Positions 34,042 through 43,123 of a stretch of 43,616 nt of DNA are shown piece after piece. The position numbers and the translations under genes were made by a program. The first letter of the stretch is position 1, and the number at the start of each line of letters is the position of its first letter. The notes under the pieces are model-generated. The model did no database searches, was not told where the DNA came from, and was given only the letters and a program-made list of their open reading frames with translations. The DNA comes from Bacteroidetes bacterium HGW-Bacteroidetes-7 (GTDB lineage: Bacteria; Bacteroidota; Bacteroidia; Bacteroidales; UBA932), in assembly GCA_002842465.1 (NCBI GenBank), contig PHDA01000023.1, forward strand, positions 1-43,616, read 5' to 3'.

Positions 34042-35352
34042 TTATTCTTTGTGAGTTAATGCATTAAATTTCTCATATTTAGCTAAATGCTCAGGGCTTT
34101 TTTCCCTAAAGCGGAAGTAAATATTTTTAAGATACTCGGCTACAACTCCTTTAATCTCTTCGTCTGTTGCTGCTTCGTAACATTTCTCAAACGGATCTAA
34201 AGCTGCTTCCAGATTAATTTCAAGCTCTTTAACCAAAGCTTCGTATTTGTTGTCATCCAGTTCTTCTGAAGCTTTAACTTGAATATCAACGGCCTTATCG
34301 TAATATGCAGCTCCAATGGCAAAATAACCGAAATAGTAGCTAGGATCTGTCTCTACTGATTTTTTGTAAGACTCAACAGCTTTCTCAATGTTATTCATGT
34401 TTTTCCAAACATTACCTTCTGCATAGTAAAGAGTGGCATTGTTAGGCTCATTTGCTTGAGCAGCGTTAATTAGTTCAAGAATTTTTGCAGGGTCATCATT
34501 TGATTCAATGTATGTGTTAATAAGTGATACAAGAATACTTTGAGTACCCGGATATTTCCTGAAACCTGTGTTGAGAATCTCTTTGGTCATCTCAATATCT
34601 GATTTTACTTTGTAGGCTTCAGCAAGATATGAATATGCATCTCCTTTAGCGTCATAACCATTGTCAATAGCTTTTGTGAAGAACTTAATTGCTCGGTCAT
34701 GATCCTGTCCCAGAAATGCTGTTAAGCCGGTGTAATACATAAATACTGTATCAACCTGATTGACCATTTTGTGCATTCCAATATTAACGGCACTCTCAAA
34801 GTTGTTTGAAGACTCTTTAAAGTTGCCAAGGGCATATGCGCTCATAGCTTCGTTAAAATACCTGTTTTTCAATGCAATAAGCTGATCTGTGATCTCTTTA
34901 GTTCTGGCATTTTTTGTATCCAATTCAGCAGCTTTGTCAAGTGATTTTAAAGACTCTCCTAAAAGATCTTCATTTACATACTTATTAGTTACAACCCATG
35001 CAGCCAGATCGCCATTTTCTGCATAGTATAGCTTTTTGTCAGTATATTCATCAATTACGTACTGTGTATTGTTAAGAGATTCTTCAGTTGTGTTTACGAT
35101 TCGCTGGTCTTTAAGCAATACTTTGACTTCAACTCTTGAAGCTCCTATCCAAATTGTTTTTATCGGGGCGTCATATACTGCAGCATAAGCAGCGGCTAGC
35201 TTTGTCCAAGTCTGAGGGTTTTCTGCCCTTTTTGCGTTAGCTGCCTCCTGCTTTGCCCTTTCAAATGCCTTTACGGCATCGGCAACATCTTTTGTTTGTG
35301 CTCCCATCTGTACTGTTAACAATAGGGAAAGTGCAATTAATAATTTTTTCAT
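34042..35352 (-). CDS. Secreted tetratricopeptide-repeat protein
   Basis: The 436-residue protein has a signal peptide (MKKLLIALSLLLTVQMGAQ) and tetratricopeptide repeats, clearest at about residues 165-370 (YFNEAMSAYALGNFKESSNN, AYSYLAEAYKVKSDIEMTKE, ATLYYAEGNVWKNMNNIEKA, YYFGYFAIGAAYYDKAVDIQ). TPRs mediate protein-protein contacts; the partner is unknown and no catalytic motif is seen. It is probably periplasmic. The frame is open to 35382, but the ATG at 35352 puts the signal peptide at the true N-terminus. It follows gyrA by 38 bases on the same strand and may be co-transcribed, a pairing I recall from other Bacteroidales. Confidence 0.88.
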   Translation of the reverse strand: MKKLLIALSLLLTVQMGAQTKDVADAVKAFERAKQEAANAKRAENPQTWTKLAAAYAAVYDAPIKTIWIGASRVEVKVLLKDQRIVNTTEESLNNTQYVIDEYTDKKLYYAENGDLAAWVVTNKYVNEDLLGESLKSLDKAAELDTKNARTKEITDQLIALKNRYFNEAMSAYALGNFKESSNNFESAVNIGMHKMVNQVDTVFMYYTGLTAFLGQDHDRAIKFFTKAIDNGYDAKGDAYSYLAEAYKVKSDIEMTKEILNTGFRKYPGTQSILVSLINTYIESNDDPAKILELINAAQANEPNNATLYYAEGNVWKNMNNIEKAVESYKKSVETDPSYYFGYFAIGAAYYDKAVDIQVKASEELDDNKYEALVKELEINLEAALDPFEKCYEAATDEEIKGVVAEYLKNIYFRFREKSPEHLAKYEKFNALTHKE

Positions 35353-35390
35353 TTTGAATATTCGGATTTTAAAGATTAACATATAATTTA

Positions 35391-37892
35391 TTAAATTTCA
35401 GAATCAATGTCTTCGTTTGGTTTATCTTCGCTTTTATTAACACTGCAAACTGCTGCTATACTGTCACCCTCTTTTATGTTAATTAGTTTTACACCTTGTG
35501 TTGCCCTTCCGGCTAGTCTAATATTTGAAACAGCAACCCTAATAGTGATGCCTGATTTGTTAATGATCATCAGGTCGTTCTCATCGGTTACATCCTTAAT
35601 AGCAATAAGTGCGCCAGTTTTTTCTGTTATGTTTATTGTCTTAACCCCTTTGGCTCCTCTGCTTGTAATTCTGTAGTCGTCCAGGTGTGATCTTTTGCCG
35701 TACCCTTTTTCACTAACAACCAGAATATGACGCTCATCATTTTGTTGACTTTCTGGGTTAATGCATATCATTCCGATTACTTCGTCGCTTTCTGAAATGT
35801 TAATGCCCCTTACTCCGGCACCGGTTCGTCCAATGGCTCTTGCATCTTTTTCATTGAATCTGACGCATTTTCCATTTCTGGCGGCTAGTAAAATTTCGCT
35901 GTTACCGTTAGTAAGAACCGCTTCCAGCAGCTCGTCATTTTCTCTGATAGTGATAGCATTTACTCCATTAACCCTTGGCCTTGAATATGCTTCAAGCGAG
36001 GTCTTTTTAACAGTACCCCTTTTTGTCGCAAGAACTATGTAGTTATTATTAATATATTCTTTATCAGTCAGTTTTGGCACATTTATATATGCGCAAACTT
36101 TATCATCTTGAGAAATATTTAACACATTTTGGATTGCCCTACCTTTAGACGCTTTAGAGCCTTCAGGTATTTCATAAACCTTAAGCCAGAAACATTTTCC
36201 GTTCTTAGTAAAGAACAGCATTGTACTGTGCATATTGGCAACATAAATATGTTCTATGAAATCTGCATCTCTTGTTGTACTCCCCTTTACTCCTACTCCA
36301 CCTCTGTGTTGAATGCGGTATTCGTTCAATGGAGTTCTTTTCATGTAACCAAGGTGAGAAATTGTGATTACAACATCTTCGTCAGGATAGAAATCTTCAG
36401 GATTAAAGTCCTCTGCCGAAGGTTCGATTACTGTTCTTCTTGAATCACCAAAACTCGCTTTAAGTTGAGTTAGTTCATCTTTAATAATTGACATCTGAAG
36501 AGTTAAATCGCTTAAAATATCATTTAGATAGGCGATCAACTTCATGAGTTCATCATACTCTCCCTGAAGTTTTTCCCTTTCAAGACCGGTCAGTTGTCTA
36601 AGTCGCATCTCTACAATTGCAGAAGCCTGTATCTCAGAGAAAGTAAACCTCTCCATCAATCTTGTACGTGCTTCGTCAACTGTTTTTGAAGATCTGATTA
36701 TTGCTATTACCTCATCAATAAAATCAAGGGCTATTAGCAATGCCTCCAGAATGTGAGCTCTTTTTTGCGCCTGCTCCAATTCAAATTTTGCGCGCCTTAT
36801 AATAACATCATGTCTGTGGCGAACAAAATATTTTATCATCTGCTTAAGGTTAAGCAATCTTGGCCTTCCGTCAACCAGAGCGATGTTGTTTACAGAAAAA
36901 CTGGATTGAAGCAATGTCATTTTATAAAGAGTATTCAGAACAACATTCGCCACAGCTCCGATTTTCAGACGGATAACCATTCTCATACCGTTTCTGTCAC
37001 TCTCGTCATTTACATATGCTATACCCTCTACTTTTTTATCCTCAACAAGCTCTGCAATTTTTTCGATAAGCTCTCTTTTGTTTACCATGTAGGGAATCTC
37101 TGTAACAACAATGGTTTCACGACCACTATCGCTTACTTCGATCTCAGTTTTTGACCTTACTACTATTCTTCCCTTGCCGGTCTCAAAAGCATCTCTAATC
37201 CCCTGGTAACCCAGAATAATACCTCCGGTAGGAAAGTCGGGACCTTTTATGAACTGAAGTAGCTCATCTGTTGTAATTTCGTTATTGTCGATGTATGCGC
37301 AAATAGCGTCAACAGTTTCTGATAGGTTATGTGGAGGCATATTGGTAGCCATACCTACTGCAATACCTGATGCTCCGTTAAGCAGCAGAAGTGGCGCTTT
37401 GGCCGGAAGAACTACAGGTTCCTGAAGGGAATCATCAAAGTTTGGCTTAAAATCGACTGTATTTTTATCAAGGTCTAATAAAACCTCTTCGGCTAATTTT
37501 TTGAAACGTGCCTCAGTATAACGCATCGCTGCTGCTGAATCTCCGTCTATTGAACCATAGTTACCCTGCCCATCAACCAACATGTATCTAAGACTCCACT
37601 CCTGAGCCATTCTCACCATTGCTTCGTAAACACTGGAATCACCGTGTGGGTGATATTTACCTAAAACTTCCCCGACAATACGGGCAGATTTTTTGTAACT
37701 TGCGCCAGAGGTCAGACCAAGGTCATACATCCCGTAAAGAACCCTTCTGTGAACGGGCTTTAACCCATCTCTAACATCGGGAAGAGCACGTGAAACAATC
37801 ACAGACATCGAATAATCGATGTATGCGCTTTTCATCTCGTCCTCTATGTTGATTTTAATAATTCTTGAGTTGTTATCAGAATCCTGAATCAT
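35391..37892 (-). CDS. gyrA: DNA gyrase subunit A
   Basis: The 833-residue protein forms the breakage-reunion subunit of gyrase. The catalytic Tyr is Tyr125 in [11 protein letters not shown]. The quinolone-determining region reads [14 protein letters not shown], with Ser86 and Glu90 at the positions of E. coli Ser83 and Asp87, so no classic resistance change is visible. The C-terminal beta-pinwheel follows, with a GyrA-box at residues 528-534 reading QHRGGVG instead of QRRGGKG. The ending is Asp/Glu-rich. Length and box favour GyrA over ParC. It is divergent from clpC. Confidence 0.94.
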   Translation of the reverse strand: MIQDSDNNSRIIKINIEDEMKSAYIDYSMSVIVSRALPDVRDGLKPVHRRVLYGMYDLGLTSGASYKKSARIVGEVLGKYHPHGDSSVYEAMVRMAQEWSLRYMLVDGQGNYGSIDGDSAAAMRYTEARFKKLAEEVLLDLDKNTVDFKPNFDDSLQEPVVLPAKAPLLLLNGASGIAVGMATNMPPHNLSETVDAICAYIDNNEITTDELLQFIKGPDFPTGGIILGYQGIRDAFETGKGRIVVRSKTEIEVSDSGRETIVVTEIPYMVNKRELIEKIAELVEDKKVEGIAYVNDESDRNGMRMVIRLKIGAVANVVLNTLYKMTLLQSSFSVNNIALVDGRPRLLNLKQMIKYFVRHRHDVIIRRAKFELEQAQKRAHILEALLIALDFIDEVIAIIRSSKTVDEARTRLMERFTFSEIQASAIVEMRLRQLTGLEREKLQGEYDELMKLIAYLNDILSDLTLQMSIIKDELTQLKASFGDSRRTVIEPSAEDFNPEDFYPDEDVVITISHLGYMKRTPLNEYRIQHRGGVGVKGSTTRDADFIEHIYVANMHSTMLFFTKNGKCFWLKVYEIPEGSKASKGRAIQNVLNISQDDKVCAYINVPKLTDKEYINNNYIVLATKRGTVKKTSLEAYSRPRVNGVNAITIRENDELLEAVLTNGNSEILLAARNGKCVRFNEKDARAIGRTGAGVRGINISESDEVIGMICINPESQQNDERHILVVSEKGYGKRSHLDDYRITSRGAKGVKTINITEKTGALIAIKDVTDENDLMIINKSGITIRVAVSNIRLAGRATQGVKLINIKEGDSIAAVCSVNKSEDKPNEDIDSEI

Positions 37893-38013
37893 CGTATATT
37901 TGTAATTTCATTTTTAAAAAAGAGGTGCTAAAGTACGAAGAAAAAATCTCTTGAACAAATTGTAAACATAATTGTCTTATTTGTATATAAATTTAACTAT
38001 TTCCATTTATAAA

Positions 38014-40542
38014 ATGAACCTTCAATTGTCAGATGAACTAAGCGAAATTATCTCTTACAGCAGAGAGGAAGCAATGAGGCTCGGAAGCTACACAATCGCC
38101 TCCGATCACCTTATCCTGGGTATAATAAGACATCAGGATAACTCTGCTTTTGAGATACTTATGAAATTCGGAGTGGATCATAAGATCCTAAAGGGAAGAA
38201 TTGATGAAAAGATTAAAACCGGTGAGATGGTACCTTATGAACAGGCTGATAAACTCAACCTGACAAAAGGGGCAGAAAACTCATTAAAGGTAATGTATCT
38301 TGAGGCCAGATCTCTTGAAGAGAGTAAGCCCGGGCCATTGCATCTTTTACTGGCAATTATGAGAGTAGAGGAGTCTATTGCTGTAGAAATTCTAAAGGAG
38401 TTTCAGATTACCTACGACAGTATTAGAGCTACACTAAAAGGGAAACAAATTCCAAAACCAAATTCGGTATCTGCATACGAAGATGATACTGATGGCAGGC
38501 CAAAGAATCAAGGTTCTGATCCCGTACAAAAGAGCGCAAAAGCATCAAAGCCTTCCTCTGACACCCCTGTAATAGACAGCTTTGGCTTTGATTTGACAAA
38601 CGCAGCCCAGGAGGGTAAACTAGACCCTGTTGTTGGCAGAGACAGAGAGATAGAGAGACTTGCTCAGATTTTGGGCAGACGCAAAAAGAATAATCCTGTT
38701 ATTATTGGTGAACCTGGAGTAGGAAAGTCTGCCATCGCAGAGGGTCTTGCCCTTAGGATTGCATCTAAAAGAGTTTCACGTGCTCTGCTTAACAAAAGAA
38801 TTGTAACACTTGATATTGGTTCTATTGTTGCCGGAACAAAATACAGAGGACAATTTGAAGAGAGGATGAAGGCTATTCTAAATGAAATAAGCAAAAACCC
38901 CAATATCATACTTTTCATTGATGAACTCCACACCCTTGTAGGAGCCGGAGGGGCATCAGGTTCGCTTGATGCTGCCAATATGTTGAAACCGGCACTGGCC
39001 AGAGGTGAACTTCAATGTATCGGAGCTACAACCCTTGATGAGTACAGAGAGTATATCGAAAAGGATGGAGCTTTGGAAAGAAGGTTCCAAAAGGTAATGG
39101 TTGAACCAACAACCTATGATGAGACCTATAATATTCTCATAAATATAAAAGAGAGGTACGAAAAGCACCATAACGTAAAATATACTGAGGAGGCAATAAT
39201 TGCATGTATAAGATTGTCCCAGAGGTATATAACCGATAGATGTCTGCCCGACAAAGCAATTGACGCACTTGATGAATCCGGGTCAAGAGTTCACCTTCAA
39301 CACTTAAAGGTTCCTGATTTTATTGTAGAGATAGAGAATGAACTGGAACCTGTAAGAATCGCAAAACGAGAGGCCGTAATCAAAAATGAATTTGAAAAGG
39401 CTGCAGAATTGAGAGATATTGAGGAGAAAAAGATGAAGGAGCTGGAGGAGGCTCAAAAACAATGGAAAGAGGAGCAACTTCAAAACCCACAGGAAGTTAA
39501 CGAGAACGATGTAGCAGAGGTACTTTCTATGATTACAAGCGTACCTGTACACCGTCTTGCCGAGAAAGAGGGAGATCGCCTGGCACGAATGGGTGAAACA
39601 ATCAGAAAGAAGATAATAGGACAGGACGAAGCAGTTGACAAAGTTGTGCGTTCTATCCAGCGAAACAGAGCCGGGCTTAAAGACCCCAACAAACCTATTG
39701 GCACATTCCTTTTTCTTGGCCCTACCGGTGTAGGAAAGACACAGCTTGCAAAGATACTTACCGAATACTTGTTCGACTCTGTTGATAACCTCATTAGAAT
39801 AGACATGAGTGAATACATGGAAAAATTTGCCGTTTCGAGACTAATTGGAGCGCCTCCGGGTTACGTAGGATATGAAGAGGGAGGACAGTTAAGCGAAAAG
39901 GTAAGAAGAAAGCCATATTCAGTTATTCTGCTTGATGAGATTGAAAAGGCACACCCTGATATTTTTAACATACTCCTTCAGGTATTGGACGAAGGCAGGC
40001 TCACAGACAGCAACGGAAGGCATATCGACTTTAGAAACACACTTCTGATAATGACATCCAATGCAGGAAGCAGAGAACTTAAGGACTTTGGTAAAGGAAT
40101 GGGTTTTTCAAATCCGACGAAGAGAAATATTACTGAAAACAACAGATTTATTATTGAAAAGGTACTCAAAAAGACATTCTCTCCGGAATTCCTTAACAGA
40201 CTTGACGAGCAGATCTTGTTTAATCCACTCACCAAGGATGATATCTGTAAAATTATTGATATTGAACTTGACGATCTATTCAGAAGGATTGATGCAGCAG
40301 GATATTCCCTCTCTTTAAGTGACGAAGCCAGGCTCTTTGTAGCCGAGATGGGTTATGACCCACAATTTGGAGCCAGACCGCTAAAGAGAGCAATTCAGAA
40401 ATATGTAGAGGATCCTCTTGCCGAAGCAATTATCGCCTCAAAGTTTAAAACAGGTGACAAGCTTATTGTTGAAATTGATAAAGAGGGACTAAAGGAGGGA
40501 GAAACTCCTCAGAAACTTAAGGTTACCCGAGTTAAGAAGTAA
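38014..40542 (+). CDS. clpC: ATP-dependent Clp protease ATP-binding subunit ClpC
   Basis: The 842-residue AAA+ unfoldase feeds substrates to ClpP. An N-domain with two Clp_N repeats (about 5-145) is followed by AAA-1 (GEPGVGKSAIAEG near residue 230; ILFIDELH), a linker with a UVR-type motif (VIKNEFEKAAELRDIEEKKM), AAA-2 (GPTGVGKTQLAKIL near residue 568; VILLDEIEKAH), and a D2-small domain with GARPLKRAIQKYVEDPLAEA. The UVR motif and length mark ClpC rather than ClpA or ClpB. The frame is open upstream to 37972, but ATG 38014 directly precedes the conserved N-domain. There is no mcsA/mcsB/ctsR next to it. Its 3' end overlaps the convergent gene by 54 bases. Confidence 0.95.
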   Translation: MNLQLSDELSEIISYSREEAMRLGSYTIASDHLILGIIRHQDNSAFEILMKFGVDHKILKGRIDEKIKTGEMVPYEQADKLNLTKGAENSLKVMYLEARSLEESKPGPLHLLLAIMRVEESIAVEILKEFQITYDSIRATLKGKQIPKPNSVSAYEDDTDGRPKNQGSDPVQKSAKASKPSSDTPVIDSFGFDLTNAAQEGKLDPVVGRDREIERLAQILGRRKKNNPVIIGEPGVGKSAIAEGLALRIASKRVSRALLNKRIVTLDIGSIVAGTKYRGQFEERMKAILNEISKNPNIILFIDELHTLVGAGGASGSLDAANMLKPALARGELQCIGATTLDEYREYIEKDGALERRFQKVMVEPTTYDETYNILINIKERYEKHHNVKYTEEAIIACIRLSQRYITDRCLPDKAIDALDESGSRVHLQHLKVPDFIVEIENELEPVRIAKREAVIKNEFEKAAELRDIEEKKMKELEEAQKQWKEEQLQNPQEVNENDVAEVLSMITSVPVHRLAEKEGDRLARMGETIRKKIIGQDEAVDKVVRSIQRNRAGLKDPNKPIGTFLFLGPTGVGKTQLAKILTEYLFDSVDNLIRIDMSEYMEKFAVSRLIGAPPGYVGYEEGGQLSEKVRRKPYSVILLDEIEKAHPDIFNILLQVLDEGRLTDSNGRHIDFRNTLLIMTSNAGSRELKDFGKGMGFSNPTKRNITENNRFIIEKVLKKTFSPEFLNRLDEQILFNPLTKDDICKIIDIELDDLFRRIDAAGYSLSLSDEARLFVAEMGYDPQFGARPLKRAIQKYVEDPLAEAIIASKFKTGDKLIVEIDKEGLKEGETPQKLKVTRVKK

Positions 40543-41289
40543 AATCCAATCATCCTGATTAAACTCAACAGATTTGTATTTGTTGTCATTACTCAGTTTT
40601 TTGAGCGGAATCCTTTCAAAGGTATGTTTGTTAACAAGAAATTGAACCGGGGCAGTGGCTCCGGTTTTTTTAAATCCCAGTTTCTCGTAAGCATCCCCTA
40701 ATGACCAATCAGCATCGGCATATGACATAATCTCCTGTGGCTTTTGCTCATTAACAAAATGGCTAAGAAGTTTGCCCATTCCCCCCGACACTCTTGCAGA
40801 ACCTTTGGATGCATATCTTACCCATTCGTATGACTCAAGGGTTGCATCATCTCGTTTCATAGGTCTTGATTCGGAGAATGCTGCTGCTGCCACAATTTGA
40901 CTATTATAAACTAATCCATATCTGTACTTACTACGTGCATTGCTAAGAAGATGATGTTTTTCAAAGAAATCATTTGCAGTTTGAGCATCCAGGTTAACAA
41001 CTGAGCATTTACGTGCAAAAATCCTCTCACCCTTTTGCAGGTTAGCTTTAATGATATCTTTGATGATTTCTCCTTTGGAATTCCATAGATCTTCATCAAC
41101 TCTGCAATATTTGTTATCGGGGAAAGTGGTCCCTACCCTGTTCTCAATTATGCCGATATTATCAAATAAGCCACGAGCTTCAATTACAAAAGGAAGATCA
41201 CTGAAAAAAATGAAATTCTTTTCAACAGTGAACTCTACGCCCAATTCTAGTATAAAATCTTTGAGTTCGAGAAAGAAAGGGCTCTCCAT
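40489..41289 (-). CDS. Stand-alone protein resembling the C-terminal half of phage homing endonucleases
   Basis: The 266-residue protein is not a housekeeping family. From about residue 68 it matches, as I recall, the tail of phage Hef/Vsr-like homing endonucleases: an EDEW-type motif (VDEDLWNSKGEIIKDII), IYARKC (here IFARKC), NHLQG (here KHHLLS), a GLYYNNELVSLMTFGKSR-like strand (GLVYNSQIVAAAAFSESR), VGGASKLFKYF (VSGGMGKLLSHF) and SYADRRWSNGNLYEKLGF (SYADADWSLGDAYEKLGF), a GNAT-like fold. The N-terminal 65 residues keep the LAIEFNGL position as FVIEARGL but lack the ELDIYIP acidic motif, so nuclease activity is probably lost. It has its own promoter and overlaps clpC. It may be a domesticated remnant; similarity is from memory. 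Confidence 0.72.
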   Translation of the reverse strand: MESPFFLELKDFILELGVEFTVEKNFIFFSDLPFVIEARGLFDNIGIIENRVGTTFPDNKYCRVDEDLWNSKGEIIKDIIKANLQKGERIFARKCSVVNLDAQTANDFFEKHHLLSNARSKYRYGLVYNSQIVAAAAFSESRPMKRDDATLESYEWVRYASKGSARVSGGMGKLLSHFVNEQKPQEIMSYADADWSLGDAYEKLGFKKTGATAPVQFLVNKHTFERIPLKKLSNDNKYKSVEFNQDDWILLLNSGNLKFLRSFSLL

Positions 41290-41326
41290 CTTCTGTTTTA
41301 TTTTTATAATGCTTTAAATTATTAGA

Positions 41327-41360
41327 CAAAAATAGGGAAAATGGGAGTTTAATGCCCAAA
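41327..41360 (-). promoter_or_regulatory. Promoter of the homing-endonuclease-like gene
   Basis: On the minus strand TTTG (41360-41357) precedes TATTTTTG (41334-41327) by 22 bases, slightly long. The ATG is 38 bases further. It lies back to back with the tRNA promoter. Confidence 0.5.
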
Positions 41361-41364
41361 AAAA

Positions 41365-41396
41365 TTTGGAAAGAAATTATTAATGGCATATCTTTG
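41365..41396 (+). promoter_or_regulatory. Consensus promoter of tRNA-Lys
   Basis: TTTG (41365-41368) and TATCTTTG (41389-41396) are 20 bases apart, a perfect Bacteroidota promoter. Transcription should begin near 41403, about eleven bases before the mature tRNA. Confidence 0.8.
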
Positions 41397-41413
41397 CACT
41401 CCCTAAAACGGAA

Positions 41414-41486
41414 GATTCAGTAGCTCAGCAGGTAGAGCACAACACTTTTAATGTTGGGGTCCTGGGTTCGAGCCCCAGCTGGATCA
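41414..41486 (+). tRNA. tRNA-Lys (anticodon UUU)
   Basis: A 73-base cloverleaf: acceptor GATTCAG pairs with CTGGATC (one G-U), D-stem GCTC/GAGC, anticodon stem CAACA/TGTTG with loop CTTTTAA (anticodon TTT), five-base variable loop, T-stem CTGGG/CCCAG with loop TTCGAGC, discriminator A. The CCA end is not encoded (CAA follows). A consensus promoter lies upstream and a hairpin downstream, so it is a single-tRNA transcript. Confidence 0.95.
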
Positions 41487-41487
41487 C

Positions 41488-41519
41488 AAAAAAGCCAAGC
41501 AATTGCTTGGCTTTTTTTA
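41488..41519. terminator. Bidirectional terminator of tRNA-Lys
   Basis: AAGCCAAGC (41492-41500) pairs with GCTTGGCTT (41505-41513) around AATT, with flanking A and T runs. It terminates the tRNA transcript and can also stop the convergent fimbrillin/DUF3494 transcript. Confidence 0.9.
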
Positions 41520-41560
41520 TGTTATAATATCACTATTGTCAGTCGTTTCGAATTAACAAT

Positions 41561-43123
41561 TTACTGTGGTTTATTTAATATGTTTGCACTTGTTAAAACA
41601 ACTGCTCCGTTAATTGCAAGAATCCTCCCCTCTATAGTTGCTCCTGTATTCAATGTTATTGAGGTCAGAGCAAGAATATTTCCTTTAAATGAAGTATAGT
41701 CTCCTATTGTTGCTGAAGATCCAATCTGCCAAAAAACATTCTCTGCTTTTGCTCCGTTTGCAAGGATAATATCTCCCCCGGCTCCTCCAATTGTGGTAAA
41801 CCCATCTGCAACCTGAAAAACCCAGAAGGCGTTTGAATTGCCTTGAGCATTAAGTATAAGATTGCCTGACTGAACCATTAGTGTTGAATGAGATTTGTAA
41901 ATTCCCGGTGTAAGTGTAGAACCTCCTATGTCTCCAGCAACAATAGCAGGAACAGGACTCACTGCATTCTTTGCCGCCAGATAGGCATCTGTAAGATCTG
42001 ATTTTGCTTGCGTCAACATAGCTTCAACGGCCGGAGAATCATCGGGAGCGTATATTGTACCATTCACAACCGTTGCGGGTGGGAATCCCGTAATTGCACC
42101 ACGCAATCCGGGGCTTATCCCTACATCCATGTCATTTATGATACTTAAATCTGAACTGCTTATCCCAACTCCTGATAGAATTCCAAACTCTTTAGCGGTC
42201 TTAAGATCAATAAACGGAATAATGATAGTGAGGTTATATTTATTGTTACGTTTAATAAAAATTCCATCTCTAATCACAGTTGTCACCCCCAGGTCTGTGT
42301 AGGCATTAACAGTATAGCTTCCTCCAATATGATCCCCGGGATTAACCATCATCATTGCTCCTGCCGTTGTAGCAGGGTCATTGGTTATAATACAATCTCC
42401 AGTGATGTTTAGTGTTGAACTAAATGTACCTGTTGCACCGGTAATTGCATACAGTGCATCTCCGGATGGTTTTGTCTGGGTTAAATCAATAACTCCTGAG
42501 GTAAAAGCGAGGCTGGAAGCTGTAGAGGTTGTAAATTCAATTTTATTGAATTTAGTTGTCCCTTGCGGAATTAACACTTTAAACTCAATCATCGAAAAAA
42601 CGTGGTTATAAACAAGATCAACCGGCGTTGCTGCTCCATCAATAAGCGGATTAAAGCTCTTTGGTGTTGAAACCAAGAAATCAATATCTCCAATATGAGA
42701 ATATGTTGCGCCTGCCTGAGTTTGGATTGCCGGAAGGGCAATTGGAATCTCTGTTGCCTCCTTTATTGAGTTGGCTGCATTATATGGGTAATATGAATGA
42801 AAATAGTGTACCCCTGCTCCCCAAAATATTTCACCATCAAAAAAGGAGCTTACTGTTTGTGTTAATGCTGTAAACTCCGCATTTTTCACTCCTACAACAC
42901 CTCCGGGATTCTTTGCCTGGGCACAATAGATGCCTACTTTATCGAGGTTTTCCCAACTTGTTATCAGTCCGTTAAGGGTTGTTTTCGTTTGAGGAGAGCT
43001 GTATGCTCCACTTATAGTTATGGCTTCCCCGTCTTGATGCCTGGTATCGCCGGGTATATCTTCCCGAGCACAAGAGGTAAAGACCAGGAAAACAAACCAA
43101 ATTATATATAAAAATCTATTCAT
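41561..43123 (-). CDS. Lipoprotein fusing a fimbrillin-like domain to a DUF3494 (ice-binding-like) domain
   Basis: The 520-residue protein starts with a lipoprotein signal (lipobox VFTSC, Cys18) followed by Ala-Arg-Glu-Asp, resembling the acidic export signal of Bacteroidota surface lipoproteins. Residues about 20-305 look like a fimbrillin (FimA/Mfa-type): TKTTLNGLITSWENLDKVGI, a FHSYYPY strand, and VYNHVFSMIEFKV. From about residue 306, LKTAKEFGILSGVGISSSDL begins a DUF3494 domain that runs to the end with ITGFPPATVVNGTIYA, NAFWVFQVADG, NVFWQIGSSATIGDYTSFKG and GATIEGRILAINGAVVL. In this family the fold is a beta-solenoid that can bind ice or act in adhesion. Its start overlaps the upstream gene's stop as ATGA, so the two are probably co-translated. 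Adhesion is my preferred role. Confidence 0.85.
   Translation of the reverse strand: MNRFLYIIWFVFLVFTSCAREDIPGDTRHQDGEAITISGAYSSPQTKTTLNGLITSWENLDKVGIYCAQAKNPGGVVGVKNAEFTALTQTVSSFFDGEIFWGAGVHYFHSYYPYNAANSIKEATEIPIALPAIQTQAGATYSHIGDIDFLVSTPKSFNPLIDGAATPVDLVYNHVFSMIEFKVLIPQGTTKFNKIEFTTSTASSLAFTSGVIDLTQTKPSGDALYAITGATGTFSSTLNITGDCIITNDPATTAGAMMMVNPGDHIGGSYTVNAYTDLGVTTVIRDGIFIKRNNKYNLTIIIPFIDLKTAKEFGILSGVGISSSDLSIINDMDVGISPGLRGAITGFPPATVVNGTIYAPDDSPAVEAMLTQAKSDLTDAYLAAKNAVSPVPAIVAGDIGGSTLTPGIYKSHSTLMVQSGNLILNAQGNSNAFWVFQVADGFTTIGGAGGDIILANGAKAENVFWQIGSSATIGDYTSFKGNILALTSITLNTGATIEGRILAINGAVVLTSANILNKPQ

Noticed and set aside
37972..38013. Upstream TTG start for ClpC
   Set aside because: The added residues are unlike any Clp N-domain, and ATG 38014 immediately precedes the conserved start.
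41414..41486. tRNA-Lys as an attachment site of an integrated element
   Set aside because: I saw no integrase gene and no repeat of the tRNA 3' end within the window; the right side runs off the edge, so this is only unproven there.
41561..43123. Antifreeze function of the DUF3494 domain
   Set aside because: No other cold-adaptation evidence appears, and the fimbrillin fusion and lipoprotein signal favour adhesion.
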